A stretch of 58,219 nucleotides of DNA from Burkholderiaceae bacterium (GCA_021166835.1 JAJPEN010000060.1:1-58219), one strand, 5' to 3'. Positions 14,319 to 24,835 are shown, counted from the stretch's first letter. The notes: generated by a model from the sequence alone, not told the origin. Numbers and translations are program-made.

Positions 14319-16193
14319 ATGCGCAGGCGCAAATCCGGCGACCGGTTCGACGCCGCAGCGCAGGACCTCCCGATGCTTCGACGGTGCGAAGCCACCGCGG
14401 CGGCGATGCGGGCGCTCTCGGGCTGCACCGGGCTTTCGCTGCGGCCCGGACGCGAGCGCCCGTCGCTGAGCGGCACGCAGGCGACGCTTCCGGCCGGGAT
14501 GCTCGAGGAAAGCCACGGCGGAATCGCGGCGCTGCGCGGCGAAGCCGACTCGCTTGCGTTGCGGCACCGTCATCACGACCCTGCGCTGCATCAGCGGCTC
14601 GCCCCGCACGGCGGACAGGCACGCGAGATCTTCGATGCGCTCGAGCGCATCCGCATCGAAGCACTCGGTGCGCGCCGTTTTGCCGGCGTCGCGAAGAACC
14701 TGCACGGCGCTGCCCAGGCGCGATGGCGGGAAAGCAGCTTCGCGCGCATGCCGTACAACGGTGACCTGCCGCTGCCCGAGGCGCTGTCGTCGTTCGCTCG
14801 TCGGCGCATTCTCGGCGAGGAATACCCGCGGGAGGCGTGCGCTCCCATGCATCGCTGGGAACGCGCACTCGGCGAGCAGGTCGATCCGTTCCTCGCCGCG
14901 CTCGCCGACGCGCTCGACGACCAGTCGACCTACGCACGGATCTGCTGCCGCATGCTCGCCGCGCCGGAGTTCGACGACGCCGCGCGCGAGGAGATCGAAT
15001 CCTCCGGCGCGACCGCGTCGGACGCCGTGCGCGAGGACGATCGCGACGCCGGCGAGGATTCGATCGACGTCACGATCCGTGAAGCGGCGGGCGAAGTCGA
15101 CGACGGCCTCGAAGCGCATACGGCGGGCGACGATGGCGGCGTGGCCGAGGCAGCGCGCGACGAAACGTCGGCGCAGGCGGTCACCGGACGGCGGGATACT
15201 GCGGGCGCTACCGCACCCGATTCGCGATACCGCTTCTGGACCGATTCGTTCGACGAGATCGTCGAGCCGGCAAGCGTCTGCTCCGAAGCCGAGCTGGCGC
15301 TGCTGCGCAAGCGCCTCGACGCGGAGGTCGCGCCGTTCGCACCCGCGGTAGACCGGCTGGCGATGCGTCTACAGCGCGCGCTGCTGACGCGGATGTCGCG
15401 CAGCTGGGATTTCGAGCTCGACGACGGCATCCTCGACACCGGGCGGCTCGCCCGCGTGATCGCCACGACGCGGGCGCCCGGTTCATTCAAGCAGCAGAAC
15501 GCATCCCGGGTACCGGCAACGGTCGTCACGCTGCTGATCGACAACTCGGGCTCGATGCGCGGGCGATCGATCGAGCTTGCGGCGATCACTGCGGACGTCC
15601 TCGCGCGCACGATGGAGCGCTGTGCGATCAAGGTCGAGATCCTCGGCTTCACCACGGCGTCGTGGAAGGGCGGGCGGGCACGCGAGAACTGGCTCGCCTG
15701 CGGAGGACCGCCGGCGCCCGGCCGTCTGGCCGATCTGCGGCACATCGTCTACAAGCCGGCCGACACCCCGTGGAGACACGCGCGCAACGGACTGGGCCTG
15801 ATGCTGCATCCGGGTCTGCTCAAGGAGAACATCGACGGCGAGGCGCTGCTGTGGGCGCACCGGCGATTGCTCGCGCGTCCGGAACCTCGCCGGATCCTGC
15901 TCGTGCTGTCGGACGGCGCGCCGGGCGACGATTCGACGCTGTCGGCGAACGACGCGGGCTATCTGGACCGGCACCTGCGCCAGGTGATCGCACGAATCGA
16001 AGGCAGCGGCGCCGTCGAGCTGATCGCCGTCGGCATCCGGCACGACGTCGGCCGGTATTACGAGCGCGCGGCCACCGTGATGGATGCCGGGGAACTGGGC
16101 AGCGTGATGATCGACCGGCTCGCACGCATGCTCACGGGGCTGCCTCTGCCCGCTTCGCGACCGCCTGCGCGGTTCGCACGAGCGCCGGGTTGA
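14319..16193 (+). CDS. cobT: CobT homologue, VWA-domain subunit of cobaltochelatase
   Basis: A 624-residue protein with CobT layout: an N-terminal domain ([16 protein letters not shown] onward), an acidic middle region (about 220-305, rich in Asp and Glu), and a C-terminal von Willebrand A domain with the metal-ion-dependent adhesion site Asp408-x-Ser-x-Ser (DNSGSMRG) and the CobT-specific run [11 protein letters not shown] and [15 protein letters not shown]. Length is normal for CobT. It probably forms a chaperone-like complex with the CobS homologue. Its place behind Mo-hydroxylase genes rather than cobalamin genes suggests either relocation of a shared chelatase subunit or a maturation job on the Mo enzyme. 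Its stop is 22 bases from the stop of the convergent FAD-subunit gene. Confidence 0.9.
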   Translation: MRRRKSGDRFDAAAQDLPMLRRCEATAAAMRALSGCTGLSLRPGRERPSLSGTQATLPAGMLEESHGGIAALRGEADSLALRHRHHDPALHQRLAPHGGQAREIFDALERIRIEALGARRFAGVAKNLHGAAQARWRESSFARMPYNGDLPLPEALSSFARRRILGEEYPREACAPMHRWERALGEQVDPFLAALADALDDQSTYARICCRMLAAPEFDDAAREEIESSGATASDAVREDDRDAGEDSIDVTIREAAGEVDDGLEAHTAGDDGGVAEAARDETSAQAVTGRRDTAGATAPDSRYRFWTDSFDEIVEPASVCSEAELALLRKRLDAEVAPFAPAVDRLAMRLQRALLTRMSRSWDFELDDGILDTGRLARVIATTRAPGSFKQQNASRVPATVVTLLIDNSGSMRGRSIELAAITADVLARTMERCAIKVEILGFTTASWKGGRARENWLACGGPPAPGRLADLRHIVYKPADTPWRHARNGLGLMLHPGLLKENIDGEALLWAHRRLLARPEPRRILLVLSDGAPGDDSTLSANDAGYLDRHLRQVIARIEGSGAVELIAVGIRHDVGRYYERAATVMDAGELGSVMIDRLARMLTGLPLPASRPPARFARAPG

Positions 16194-16215
16194 CGCTGTA
16201 CGTGCGCGACCGCGC

Positions 16216-17019
16216 TCAACGCTGCGTGCAATCGTCGACGGCGCGGCGCGCCATCACGGTCACCAGATGCGCGCGATACCCGGCGTCGGCGTGCAGATCG
16301 GCGTTCAGTCCCGCCGCGGGAATGCGGATCGATGCAATCGCGTCCGAAGCGAAGCGCTGCGACAGCGCTGCTTCCATCGCGGTCACGCGGAACACGGACG
16401 ACGCCGCGCCGGTGACGGCGACGCGCACCCGTCCGCCGCCGAAATCGGCGACGAAGACGCCGACGATCGCATAGCGCGACGCCGGGTTGCGGAACTTCGC
16501 GTAGGCGGCACGCAGCGGAATCGGGAACACGACCGAGGTGACGATCTCGCCCGGATCGAGCGCCGTCTCGTACATCGCGCGGAAGAACCCGTCGGCCTCG
16601 TGGCGCCCGCGGTTGGTGACGATCGTTGCGCCCAGGCCGAGACAGGCGGCCGGGTAATCGGCGGCAGGGTCGCTGAGCGCGATCGAACCGCCGCAGGTAC
16701 CCATGTTGCGCACCATTCGGTCGCCGATGCCTGCTGCCAGCGCGGCCAGCGCCGGCAACGCGCGCCGGATCTCGGCCGACTCGGCCACCTCCCGATGGCG
16801 CGTCATCGCGCCGAGCGTGACGGCATTGCCGCCGACGGCGATACCGCGCAACGGCGCGATCGCGCCGAGATCGACGAGCTTCGACGGGCTCGCGAGCCGC
16901 ATCTTCATTGCCGCAACGAGGCTTTGCCCGCCGGCGAGCAGGCGCGCGTCCGGATCCTCGGCGAGAAGCGTGGCGGCCTCCTCTACGGTGCCGGCCTTGC
17001 AGTAAGCGAACGGGTACAC
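16216..17019 (-). CDS. FAD-binding medium subunit of the second Mo-hydroxylase (CoxM type)
   Basis: A 267-residue FAD subunit, the last gene of the 24.7-16.2 kb minus-strand operon. FAD motifs are AGGQSLV near residue 29 and [20 protein letters not shown] near 105. It lacks the 4Fe-4S insert of the HcrB-like protein. It should pass electrons from the 2Fe-2S subunit to an acceptor. The start is GTG 17019, supported by ACGGAGC just upstream. It belongs with the large subunit at 22331-24706, although a transporter block lies between. The gene is a little shorter than typical (about 285). Confidence 0.85.
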   Translation of the reverse strand: MYPFAYCKAGTVEEAATLLAEDPDARLLAGGQSLVAAMKMRLASPSKLVDLGAIAPLRGIAVGGNAVTLGAMTRHREVAESAEIRRALPALAALAAGIGDRMVRNMGTCGGSIALSDPAADYPAACLGLGATIVTNRGRHEADGFFRAMYETALDPGEIVTSVVFPIPLRAAYAKFRNPASRYAIVGVFVADFGGGRVRVAVTGAASSVFRVTAMEAALSQRFASDAIASIRIPAAGLNADLHADAGYRAHLVTVMARRAVDDCTQR

Positions 17020-17056
17020 GTATAAAGCTCCGTGGGCTGTGGGTAGCGTTCGTCGC

Positions 17057-17557
<501 letters not shown>

Positions 17558-17582
17558 TGCGCGCTTCCTTGAACGAATTCCT

Positions 17583-18329
17583 TCACAGGCCGAGGTACGC
17601 CCGGCGCACGTCGTCGTTGCCGAGCAGCTCGCCGCCCGAGCCCTCGAGCACCACTTCGCCGTTCTCGAGCACGTAGGCGCGGTCGGCGTGCTCGAGCGAC
17701 TCGGCCACGTTCTGCTCGACGAGCAGGATGCTCATGCCGTCCCGATTCAACGTGGAAACGATGTCGAACATCTGCCCGACGAGCAGCGGCGACAGGCCGA
17801 GCGACGGCTCGTCGAGCATGATCATCACCGGCTCGGCCATGATCGCGCGCCCGATCGCCACCATCTGCTGCTCGCCGCCCGACAGCGTTCCCGCGAGCTG
17901 GCTGCGCCGTTCGGACAGCCGGGGGAACAGCTCGAAGACGCGCTCGAGATTGCGCGCGGTGCGCCGGCGCGCGCGCTGCAGGTTTCCGCCCAGCCGCAGG
18001 TTGTCCTCGACCGACAGCGTCGGAAACAGCTGTCGCCCTTCGGGCACCTGCGCCAGCCCCGCCTCGCAGACCGCGTTGCTCGACAGCCCGGCGATCCCGA
18101 TTCCGTCGAAACGGACCGTGCCGGCGCTCGCGCGCAGCATTCCCGCGAGGGTGCGGATCAACGTCGTCTTCCCCGCTCCGTTGGCGCCGACGACGGCGAC
18201 GATCTCGCCGCGGTCGACGTGCAGCGACACCCCGGCGAGCACCGACGTGCCGGCATAGCCCGCGCGCACGCCGGCCACCTCGAGCAGCCGTTCCCCCGAT
18301 CCCGGGGCCGCCCGGGGCTCGCGCTTCAT
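17583..18329 (-). CDS. livF: LivF-type ABC transporter ATPase
   Basis: A 248-residue ATPase of the branched-chain amino acid/aromatic (HAAT) family. Walker A is GANGAGKTT, the signature is LSGGEQQM, Walker B is [12 protein letters not shown], and the switch His/Gln region is LLVEQNV. It energises import with LivG, LivM, LivH and the periplasmic binding protein encoded directly upstream. In degradative clusters these importers commonly carry aromatic or heterocyclic acids rather than leucine. It overlaps the LivG gene by four bases. The same operon carries the second Mo-hydroxylase, so the transported compound is probably its substrate. Confidence 0.92.
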   Translation of the reverse strand: MKREPRAAPGSGERLLEVAGVRAGYAGTSVLAGVSLHVDRGEIVAVVGANGAGKTTLIRTLAGMLRASAGTVRFDGIGIAGLSSNAVCEAGLAQVPEGRQLFPTLSVEDNLRLGGNLQRARRRTARNLERVFELFPRLSERRSQLAGTLSGGEQQMVAIGRAIMAEPVMIMLDEPSLGLSPLLVGQMFDIVSTLNRDGMSILLVEQNVAESLEHADRAYVLENGEVVLEGSGGELLGNDDVRRAYLGL

Positions 18330-19051
18330 CGCCGTTCCGCCTTGCGGCCGAGGTAGCTTTCGATGACGCGCGGGTCGGCCGCGATCGCGGCCGGCGCGCC
18401 CTGCGCGAGCGCCTTGCCGTGGTGCAGGACGACGACCTTCTGCGCGATCGCCATGACGACGCGCATCACGTGCTCGATCAGCAGGATCGTGACGCCGTCG
18501 TCGCGAAACGAATGCAGCACCGCGGTGACGCGGTCGGCCTCCGACGGGCGCAGGCCGGCCATCACCTCATCGAGCATCAGCAACCGCGGCCGCGTGGCCA
18601 GCGCCTTCGCGGTCTCCAGCAGCTTGCGATCGGGAAGCGTCAGCGTCGAGGCGGGCGCGTCGGCCTTCGCCCCCAGGCCGATCCGGTGCAGCAGGTCGGC
18701 GGCGACTGCCCTCGCCTCGGCGAGTTTCGGCGCGCGGTTCAGCGCTCCCACCATCACGTTCTCGAGCACGGTCATGCCGAGCAGCGGCCGAACGATCTGG
18801 AACGTGCGCGCGATGCCCATCGAGCACAGCTCCTCGGGCGTGCGACCGACGATCTCGCGCCCCTCGAAGCGGATCGAGCCCTCGCTCGGAGTCAGGGCAC
18901 CCGCGATCAGGTGGAAGGCCGTCGTCTTGCCCGCGCCGTTGGGGCCGATCAGCGCGGTGATCGATCCCTTCTCGACGTCGAAGGAGACGTCGTCAACAGC
19001 GACCAGGCCGGCGAAGCGCTTGGTGAGGTTGCGTACCTCGAGAATGGTCAT
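18326..19051 (-). CDS. livG: LivG-type ABC transporter ATPase with divergent signature
   Basis: A 241-residue ATPase. Walker A is GPNGAGKTT and Walker B is LLMLDEVMAGL. The usual LSGGQ signature reads LTLPDRK, a degenerate form seen in part of the LivG family, where the partner ATPase LivF (here with LSGGEQQ) supplies the canonical site. ATG 19051 (MTILEVRNLTKRF) is the natural start; the frame is open upstream but overlaps LivM. It overlaps LivF and LivM by four bases each, so the block is translationally coupled. Confidence 0.9.
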   Translation of the reverse strand: MTILEVRNLTKRFAGLVAVDDVSFDVEKGSITALIGPNGAGKTTAFHLIAGALTPSEGSIRFEGREIVGRTPEELCSMGIARTFQIVRPLLGMTVLENVMVGALNRAPKLAEARAVAADLLHRIGLGAKADAPASTLTLPDRKLLETAKALATRPRLLMLDEVMAGLRPSEADRVTAVLHSFRDDGVTILLIEHVMRVVMAIAQKVVVLHHGKALAQGAPAAIAADPRVIESYLGRKAERR

Positions 19052-20103
19052 CGGTTGCCCGCGTCGGAGAGCCGCAGCCTGCGAGCCAGCCACGGCCAGC
19101 AGCCGCCGGGCGCGACGATGATCACCGCCATCAGCAGCACGCCGTAGAGCAGCAGGTTCAGGCCGTTGATGCCGAGCGACTGTGCGAGATCCCTCGAGAC
19201 CTCGTTCAGCGGAATGACCAGGAATGCGCCGAGGATCGGGCCGAACAGGGTTCCCATTCCGCCGATGACCGGCGCGAGGATCATCTCGATGCTGATGCGC
19301 ATCCCGAAGACCGAATCGGGAAAGAGGCTGCCGCCGATCAGCCCGAACCATCCGCCGGCGATCGCGGTGAGGCCACCGCTGACCGCGGCGACGAGCAGCT
19401 TCATCCGGAAGGCGCGAACGCCCAATGCGCGCGCCGCGTCCTCGTCGTCGCGAAGCGCGCGCCACCGATAGCCGATCGGGCTGCGGACGAGAAGCGCCGC
19501 CAGCGCCCACGCGCCGACCAGCGACACGAGAAGCGCGTAGTAGAAGAACAGCGAGTCGCCGCGCAGGCTGAGCAGCGGCACGTTGTCGGGCCCGAGCGCC
19601 TTCAGGAAGAAGCCTCCGGTGCGCCCGACGAAACCCCAGTGCTCGAAGACGATGCGGGCGAATTCCGCGAAGGCGATCGTCAGCAGCGCGAAGTACACGC
19701 CGCGCACGGCGAAGCGAAAGCCCAGCGCGCCGACGATGCAGCCGAGCGCCGCGCCGAGCGCGAAGGACAGCGGCAGGCCGAGCCACGGGGTGATCCCGTA
19801 GCGCTCGGCGAGGATCGCGACCAGGTATGCGCCCGCGCCGAAGTACAGCGCGTGGCCGAGCGACAGTTGCCCGGCGAAGCCCATCATCAGGTTCCACGCG
19901 ACGCCGACGAACGCGAACAGGAAGATCAGCGTGAGCACGGAAAGATGGAACGTGCTCGCCACGAGCGGCACGAGCAGCATCACGAGCACGAAGGCGACGG
20001 CCGCACCCCATTGCCGCATCGAGGTGGCGCGAAAGCCGCGGGACACGGCCGGCCCGCCGCCCGAGGCCGGACGCTGCGCGTCGCGGGGCAGCACCGAGCT
20101 CAT
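19048..20103 (-). CDS. livM: LivM-type ABC transporter permease
   Basis: A 351-residue membrane permease with about nine to ten hydrophobic helices and the family segment MGFAGQLSLGHALYFGAGAY near residue 75, which contacts the ATPase or lines the channel. It starts at ATG 20103 and overlaps the LivH stop by four bases (ATGA). The N-terminal ~30 residues before the first helix are polar and variable. It works with LivH as the translocation pore. Confidence 0.9.
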   Translation of the reverse strand: MSSVLPRDAQRPASGGGPAVSRGFRATSMRQWGAAVAFVLVMLLVPLVASTFHLSVLTLIFLFAFVGVAWNLMMGFAGQLSLGHALYFGAGAYLVAILAERYGITPWLGLPLSFALGAALGCIVGALGFRFAVRGVYFALLTIAFAEFARIVFEHWGFVGRTGGFFLKALGPDNVPLLSLRGDSLFFYYALLVSLVGAWALAALLVRSPIGYRWRALRDDEDAARALGVRAFRMKLLVAAVSGGLTAIAGGWFGLIGGSLFPDSVFGMRISIEMILAPVIGGMGTLFGPILGAFLVIPLNEVSRDLAQSLGINGLNLLLYGVLLMAVIIVAPGGCWPWLARRLRLSDAGNR

Positions 20104-20978
20104 GCGCGTCGGCCCGCGATGCGACCCATCAGGCCTTCCGGCTTGAGCAGCAGCACGAGGATCAGCAACGCATAGCTGAGCAGGCTCTTGGCGGAAGGTT
20201 CGAGCACCATGGCCGCGATGGCCTCGGCCAGCCCGATCATCAACCCTCCGAGCAGCGCGCCGGGCAGGCTGGCGAGTCCGCCGATGATGACGATGATGAA
20301 GGCGATCATCGTGAACTCGGAGGCGAGATACGGCTGCGTGTCGTAGAGCTGCGCGAGAAGCGCTCCCGCCGTTCCGGCGCATGCCACGCCGATTCCCATC
20401 GTCAGCGCGAAGATCCGGTCGATGCGCAGGCCGATCGCCTGGCCGCCGACGAGGTTCTCGGAAGCCGCGTGCAGGGCCTTTCCGGTCATGCTCCATCTCA
20501 GCCAGGCCGACAACGCCGCGATGACGCCCAGCGCCACCGCGGCAGCGTGCAGCCGCACGGCGTCGATCCGCAGGAAGCCGATCCGGTACACATCGAAGCC
20601 CGCCTCGCCCTGGATCGCGCGCGGATCGGGTCCGAAGATCATCGCGTGAAGTCCGGTGATCGCGAGCCCCAGGCCGATGTAGAGCACGAACTGCACGTGC
20701 TGCGGCCGGCTCACGAAGTCGTTGCCGATCGCGAGCTGGAAGCCGTAGCCGAACGCGAAGGTGAGCGCGACGGTGATCGGCAGGCTCGCGAGCGGCGAAA
20801 GGCCGGTGAACTGCCACAGCGAGTAGCCGAGATACATGCCGACGACGACCATCTCGCCGTGCGCGAAGTTCACCACCCGCATCACGCCGAAGATCACGTT
20901 CAGGCCGGTGGCCACCAGCGCGTAGATCACGCCGATCAGCAGGCCGTTCACCGCCACGCCGGCATACAACTCGGGCAT
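20100..20978 (-). CDS. livH: LivH-type ABC transporter permease
   Basis: A 292-residue permease with about eight hydrophobic segments. Family features are LVATGLNVIFGVMRVVNFAHG near residue 22-42 and FIIVIIGGLASLPGALLGG near the end. ATG 20978 follows the binding-protein gene by 52 bases. It forms the membrane channel with LivM. Nothing unusual in length or sequence. Confidence 0.9.
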   Translation of the reverse strand: MPELYAGVAVNGLLIGVIYALVATGLNVIFGVMRVVNFAHGEMVVVGMYLGYSLWQFTGLSPLASLPITVALTFAFGYGFQLAIGNDFVSRPQHVQFVLYIGLGLAITGLHAMIFGPDPRAIQGEAGFDVYRIGFLRIDAVRLHAAAVALGVIAALSAWLRWSMTGKALHAASENLVGGQAIGLRIDRIFALTMGIGVACAGTAGALLAQLYDTQPYLASEFTMIAFIIVIIGGLASLPGALLGGLMIGLAEAIAAMVLEPSAKSLLSYALLILVLLLKPEGLMGRIAGRRA

Positions 20979-21030
20979 TCGCGATCCGGGCTTCGGCTTC
21001 GATGCGGGAAGTGCCTGCTCGCGATCGCGA

Positions 21031-22269
21031 TCAGCCGCGCTGGCTCCACGGCGTCATCGGCAGCTTGACCGGCGCCTGCGCGAACTCGGCCGGGCCGACG
21101 ACCACGGGCTGCTGGTTCTGCACCTGCAGCAGCGGCACGCCGATGTTCGGGTTCTGTCCCTTCGCATCGAAGCGGATCGGCCCGCCCGACATGATGTGGT
21201 CGGCGATGTCGGTCTGGCGAAGCGCCTCGTGCAGGTCGACGGGACGCGTCGAACGCGCGCGCCGGAACGCATCGACCACGACGAGGATGCTCTCCCAGCC
21301 GAAGGCCGAGTTGAGCTCGAAGCGCTGGTCGGGATATTCCTTCGCCCAACGCTCGAGCACGCGTTTCGTCAGCGGCCGGCTCGCGTCGTGCCAGGGCACC
21401 GACACGAGATAGTCGTTCGCGTACTTGCCCATCGCATCGGTGAATGCCTTCTCGTACGGCCCGGGCGAGCTCGGCCCGTAGATCGCCATCGGGGAGTAGT
21501 CCTGCTTGACCATCTCGCGCACGATCATGATCGCGTCGTTCACGCGCGTGATCGGCGCCACCAGCTCGGCGCCCGTGGCCTTCGCCTTCGCGACCTCCAC
21601 CGACAGGTCGCGGGCGCGGGCGTCGTAGCTGATGGTGTCGAGGATCCGGATGCCGACGCCCGCCTTCTCCCAGGCGGCTTTCACCGCGCCGCCGGTGGCC
21701 TGCCCGAAGGTGTCGTTGACGTGCATGACCACGGCCGTGCGCGGCTGGAACCCGGGGCGCAGCAGCTCCTTGAAGCGCTGCACGCCGTTGGCGACGATGT
21801 CGTCCGACGGACAGAAGTTGCGGAAGATCTGCGTGAAGCCCTGCTCGGTGATCTGGCGCGCCGAACCGATGTTGACCACGAGCGGCACCTTCGCCGCCTC
21901 ACAGGCCTGCGCCGCCGAGATCGTCGCGCCCGAATCCCAGGCGCCGACCACGACCGAGCATCCGTCCCGGATCGCCTTTTCGGCTGCGAGCTTTCCGTTC
22001 TCCGCCTTCGACTCGGTGTCCAGGAACGAGACGTCGAGCTTCACGCCCTGCTCGGTGAACATCTTCACGGCGAGCTCGGTGCCGCGACGCGTGGCCAGGC
22101 CGGGGAACGAGACGACGCCCGACAGCGGCAGGACGACGCCGATCTTCAGGGGACCGTCCTGCGCGCGCAGCACGGCGGGGAACGAAAGCGCGGACAGTGC
22201 AGCGGCGGCGGTGCCCGCCCGCAGGACTTCCCGACGCGAGGACGAAACGCTCTTGCTCGATGCCGACAT
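21031..22269 (-). CDS. Periplasmic ABC substrate-binding protein, LivK type
   Basis: A 412-residue binding protein. The N-terminus has a twin-arginine-like export signal (SSRREVLRAG, then AAAALSALSFPAVLRA). The mature part starts DGPLKIGVVLPLSG, the standard opening of the type I periplasmic binding fold (Peripla_BP_6). It should catch the substrate for the LivHMGF importer encoded just downstream. It lies 61 bases after the Mo-hydroxylase large-subunit gene, which places enzyme and importer on one transcript. The ligand cannot be told from sequence; HAAT proteins in such settings often bind aromatic or N-heterocyclic carboxylates. Confidence 0.9.
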   Translation of the reverse strand: MSASSKSVSSSRREVLRAGTAAAALSALSFPAVLRAQDGPLKIGVVLPLSGVVSFPGLATRRGTELAVKMFTEQGVKLDVSFLDTESKAENGKLAAEKAIRDGCSVVVGAWDSGATISAAQACEAAKVPLVVNIGSARQITEQGFTQIFRNFCPSDDIVANGVQRFKELLRPGFQPRTAVVMHVNDTFGQATGGAVKAAWEKAGVGIRILDTISYDARARDLSVEVAKAKATGAELVAPITRVNDAIMIVREMVKQDYSPMAIYGPSSPGPYEKAFTDAMGKYANDYLVSVPWHDASRPLTKRVLERWAKEYPDQRFELNSAFGWESILVVVDAFRRARSTRPVDLHEALRQTDIADHIMSGGPIRFDAKGQNPNIGVPLLQVQNQQPVVVGPAEFAQAPVKLPMTPWSQRG

Positions 22270-22330
22270 GGGTGCTCCTCCGTGTATTCGTGTCGGACGT
22301 GTGCGTGGAAGTGCAACGTCCCGAACGGTT

Positions 22331-24706
22331 TCAGCGCGGCGAAGCCGCTGCCGCCTCGATCAGGCGGCGAACGCGCAACGGCGTCAGCGGGCCGCGACGG
22401 ACGACGGCGCCGAGCGGGCGCAGCGCGTCCTCGACGGCATTGGCGATCGCCGCCGGCGGGCCGATCGCGCCGCCCTCGCCGAGTCCCTTGACGCCGAGCG
22501 GATTCCTCGTCGACAGGTTCTCGATGTGATCGAGCTCGATAGGCGGGATGTCGCTGGCGATCGGCAGCGCGTAGTCCATGAAGCTGCCGGTGACCGGCTG
22601 GCCGGCGTCGTCGTACACCATCTCCTCGCACAGGATTCCGCCGATGCCCTGGGCGATGCCGCCGACGACCTGCGCGTCGGCAAGCAGCGGATTCACGACG
22701 CGGCCGCAGTCGTGCACGACGATGTAGCGCAGCAGCGAGACGACGCCGGTGTCGGGATCGACGCTGACGACGACCGCATGCGCGGCGCTCGCGTAGGTGA
22801 CCGTGGGCGGGATGAAATACGCCTTCTCGGCGAGCAGGCCGTCGCCGCGCGCGCCCTCCTTCAGCACCGCCTTCGCCTGCGCCTGCGCGACCTTCCCCAA
22901 AGCCAGCGAGTGCCCCGGCACGCCCTGGATGCGGATCTCGCCATCGACGATCTCGAGATCGCCGGGGGAGACGTCCATCAGGTTCGAGGCGAGATCGAGC
23001 GCGCGCTCCTTCACCTGCAGCGAAGCCTTGTGGATCGCGTTGCCCGCCGCAACCGTGCTGCGGCTGGCGATGGTGCCGATGCCGTAGTCGATGGTCGCCG
23101 TGTCGCCGCCGATCACGTCGACCGACTCGACCGGCACGCCGAGCGCATCGGCGGTGATCTGCGCGTATACGGTGCGGTGCCCCTGGCCCTGGCTGCACGC
23201 GCCGGTGGCCACCTGCACGCGCCCGGAGGGCAGCACCCGCACGTTCGCCCCTTCGAACGGCCCCATGCCGGAGCCCTCGACGTACAGCGCGAAGCCGACC
23301 CCGATCAGCGGGCCGCCGGCCGTGGCGGCACGCTGCTGCGCGCGGATCTCGTCGAGCCCGACGTTGGCGCGAGCCCGGCGCAGCAGTTCGGGAAAGTCGC
23401 CCGAATCGTAGACCTGCGGATTGCCGTCGCGATAGAGCAGCCCCGTGTCGTACGGCATCGCGCTCTTCGGAACAAGATTGCGCGCGCGCAGTTCGGCCGG
23501 CTCCATGCCGAGCCGCGTGGCGAGCCGATCGATGATCCGTTCCATCGCGAACACGGCTTCCGGCCGACCGGCGCCGCGATACGGAGTGGTGGGCGAGGTG
23601 TTCGTGAGGACCGCGCGAACCGAGATCTGCGCGTTCGGCACGTCGTAGGGCCCGAGCAGGTGCGACAGCGTGTTGTAGGGCACGACGAGCCCGATCACGT
23701 TGAACGCGCCGAAGTTCACGACGACGTCGTCGCGCACCGCGAGGATGCGGCCGTCCTCGGTGGCCGCGATCGCGATACGGTGCAGCTGGTCGCGCGCGTG
23801 ATAGGCGGCCGACAGGTTCTCGCCGCGCTCTTCCACCCACCGCACCGGCCTGCGCAACTCGCGCGCGGCGAAAGGAACGAGCGCGTCCTCGACGCTCTGG
23901 CTGCCCTTCAGGCCGAAACCGCCGCCGACGTCGCAGGCGACGACGCGAATCTGGCCGGGCGACATGCGCAGCGTCTGCGCGAGGATCGTCTGCACGACGT
24001 GTGGCGTCTGCGTGCTCGCCCAGACGTCGAGCGAATCGCCGAAAGGCGCGACGCCGGCGAGAACGCCGCGCGTCTCGAGCGGCGAAGCCACGTAGCGGTG
24101 CGTGCGGAACTCCTCCTCGATCACCACCGGCGCGCTCGCGAAGGCCGCTTCGGCGCTGCCCTTTCCGGTGGCAACCGAAAGCGCGAGGTTGGTCTTCCAG
24201 CCGGGCTCGACGAGCGGCGCATCGTCCTGCAGCGCTGCGAGCGGATCGAGCACCGGCGGCAACGATTCGTAGTCGACCTCGACGAGCTCGGCTGCGTCCT
24301 GCGCCGCGGCTCGCGTCGCCGCGACGACCATCGCCACCGGCTGCCCCACGTAAGTGACGCGCTCGACGGGAAAGAGAGGGATCGGATGCAGCCGGTCGAT
24401 CGGCTTGAGCTCCTTCAGCAGGCGCTCGGGCGTATGGACCTCTCCGGCGACACAGATCGGCTCGGTGCGATCGGCGGTGTCCGCACTCGTGTAGATCGCG
24501 GCCACGCCTTCGATCGCGAGCGCGGCGTCGCAGTCGATGCGCAGGATCGTCGCGTGCGCGTGGGGGCTTCGAACGAACACGGCGTGCAGCAGGCCGGGCG
24601 GGGCGAGGTCGGCCAGGAACTGGCCTTTTCCTCGCAGCAGCCGATCGTCCTCGACCCGGCGAATCGGCTTTCCGATCGCCGAGGATCCGGTCACGTTGCC
24701 AGCCAT
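22331..24706 (-). CDS. Molybdenum hydroxylase large subunit, CoxL-like form II
   Basis: A 791-residue molybdopterin subunit. The hammerhead domain begins IGKPIRRVEDDRLLRGKG; cofactor motifs are VGGGFGLKG, YRGAGRPEAVF and CSQGQG; the catalytic Glu744 is present in VKGLGEGG. It has TPYRGAGRP instead of the AYxCSFR active-site motif of true CO dehydrogenase, so it is a form II enzyme acting on an organic, often N-heterocyclic, substrate. ATG 24706 (MAGNVTGS) follows a GGAGGGGACG ribosome site; the frame is open far upstream but lies across yqeC. A good promoter with a dyad (24806-24835) precedes it. Its small and medium subunits are 5 kb downstream, beyond the importer genes. Confidence 0.9.
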   Translation of the reverse strand: MAGNVTGSSAIGKPIRRVEDDRLLRGKGQFLADLAPPGLLHAVFVRSPHAHATILRIDCDAALAIEGVAAIYTSADTADRTEPICVAGEVHTPERLLKELKPIDRLHPIPLFPVERVTYVGQPVAMVVAATRAAAQDAAELVEVDYESLPPVLDPLAALQDDAPLVEPGWKTNLALSVATGKGSAEAAFASAPVVIEEEFRTHRYVASPLETRGVLAGVAPFGDSLDVWASTQTPHVVQTILAQTLRMSPGQIRVVACDVGGGFGLKGSQSVEDALVPFAARELRRPVRWVEERGENLSAAYHARDQLHRIAIAATEDGRILAVRDDVVVNFGAFNVIGLVVPYNTLSHLLGPYDVPNAQISVRAVLTNTSPTTPYRGAGRPEAVFAMERIIDRLATRLGMEPAELRARNLVPKSAMPYDTGLLYRDGNPQVYDSGDFPELLRRARANVGLDEIRAQQRAATAGGPLIGVGFALYVEGSGMGPFEGANVRVLPSGRVQVATGACSQGQGHRTVYAQITADALGVPVESVDVIGGDTATIDYGIGTIASRSTVAAGNAIHKASLQVKERALDLASNLMDVSPGDLEIVDGEIRIQGVPGHSLALGKVAQAQAKAVLKEGARGDGLLAEKAYFIPPTVTYASAAHAVVVSVDPDTGVVSLLRYIVVHDCGRVVNPLLADAQVVGGIAQGIGGILCEEMVYDDAGQPVTGSFMDYALPIASDIPPIELDHIENLSTRNPLGVKGLGEGGAIGPPAAIANAVEDALRPLGAVVRRGPLTPLRVRRLIEAAAASPR

Positions 24707-24805
24707 CGTCCCCTCCGTGGCGGGATGCGGTTGCATCGCGCCCCGCTCGTCATCGGCATCCGGAACCCGATCGTTCCGCCGCGCGAGCGTCGCTTGTACG
24801 TCATT

Positions 24806-24835
24806 CAATAATAAACGCCGTTCTCTAATTGTCAA
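24806..24835 (-). promoter_or_regulatory. Promoter with class II operator (site C) of the second Mo-hydroxylase operon
   Basis: On the minus strand TTGACA (24835-24830), 16 bases, TATTAT (24813-24808) make a near-consensus sigma-70 promoter; its -35 overlaps the yqeC stop. The spacer and -10 hold a 23-base element (24828-24806) beginning TTAGAGAAC and continuing GGCGTTTATTATTG. It matches sites D (43648-43670, 17/23) and E (28299-28321, 15/23). A repressor bound here would cover the promoter. Confidence 0.7.

Noticed and set aside
22331..24706. Calling the second Mo-hydroxylase a CO dehydrogenase
   Set aside because: The AYxCSFR active-site motif of true CoxL is replaced by TPYRGAGRP, the form II pattern, and no coxD/coxE/coxF set accompanies it.
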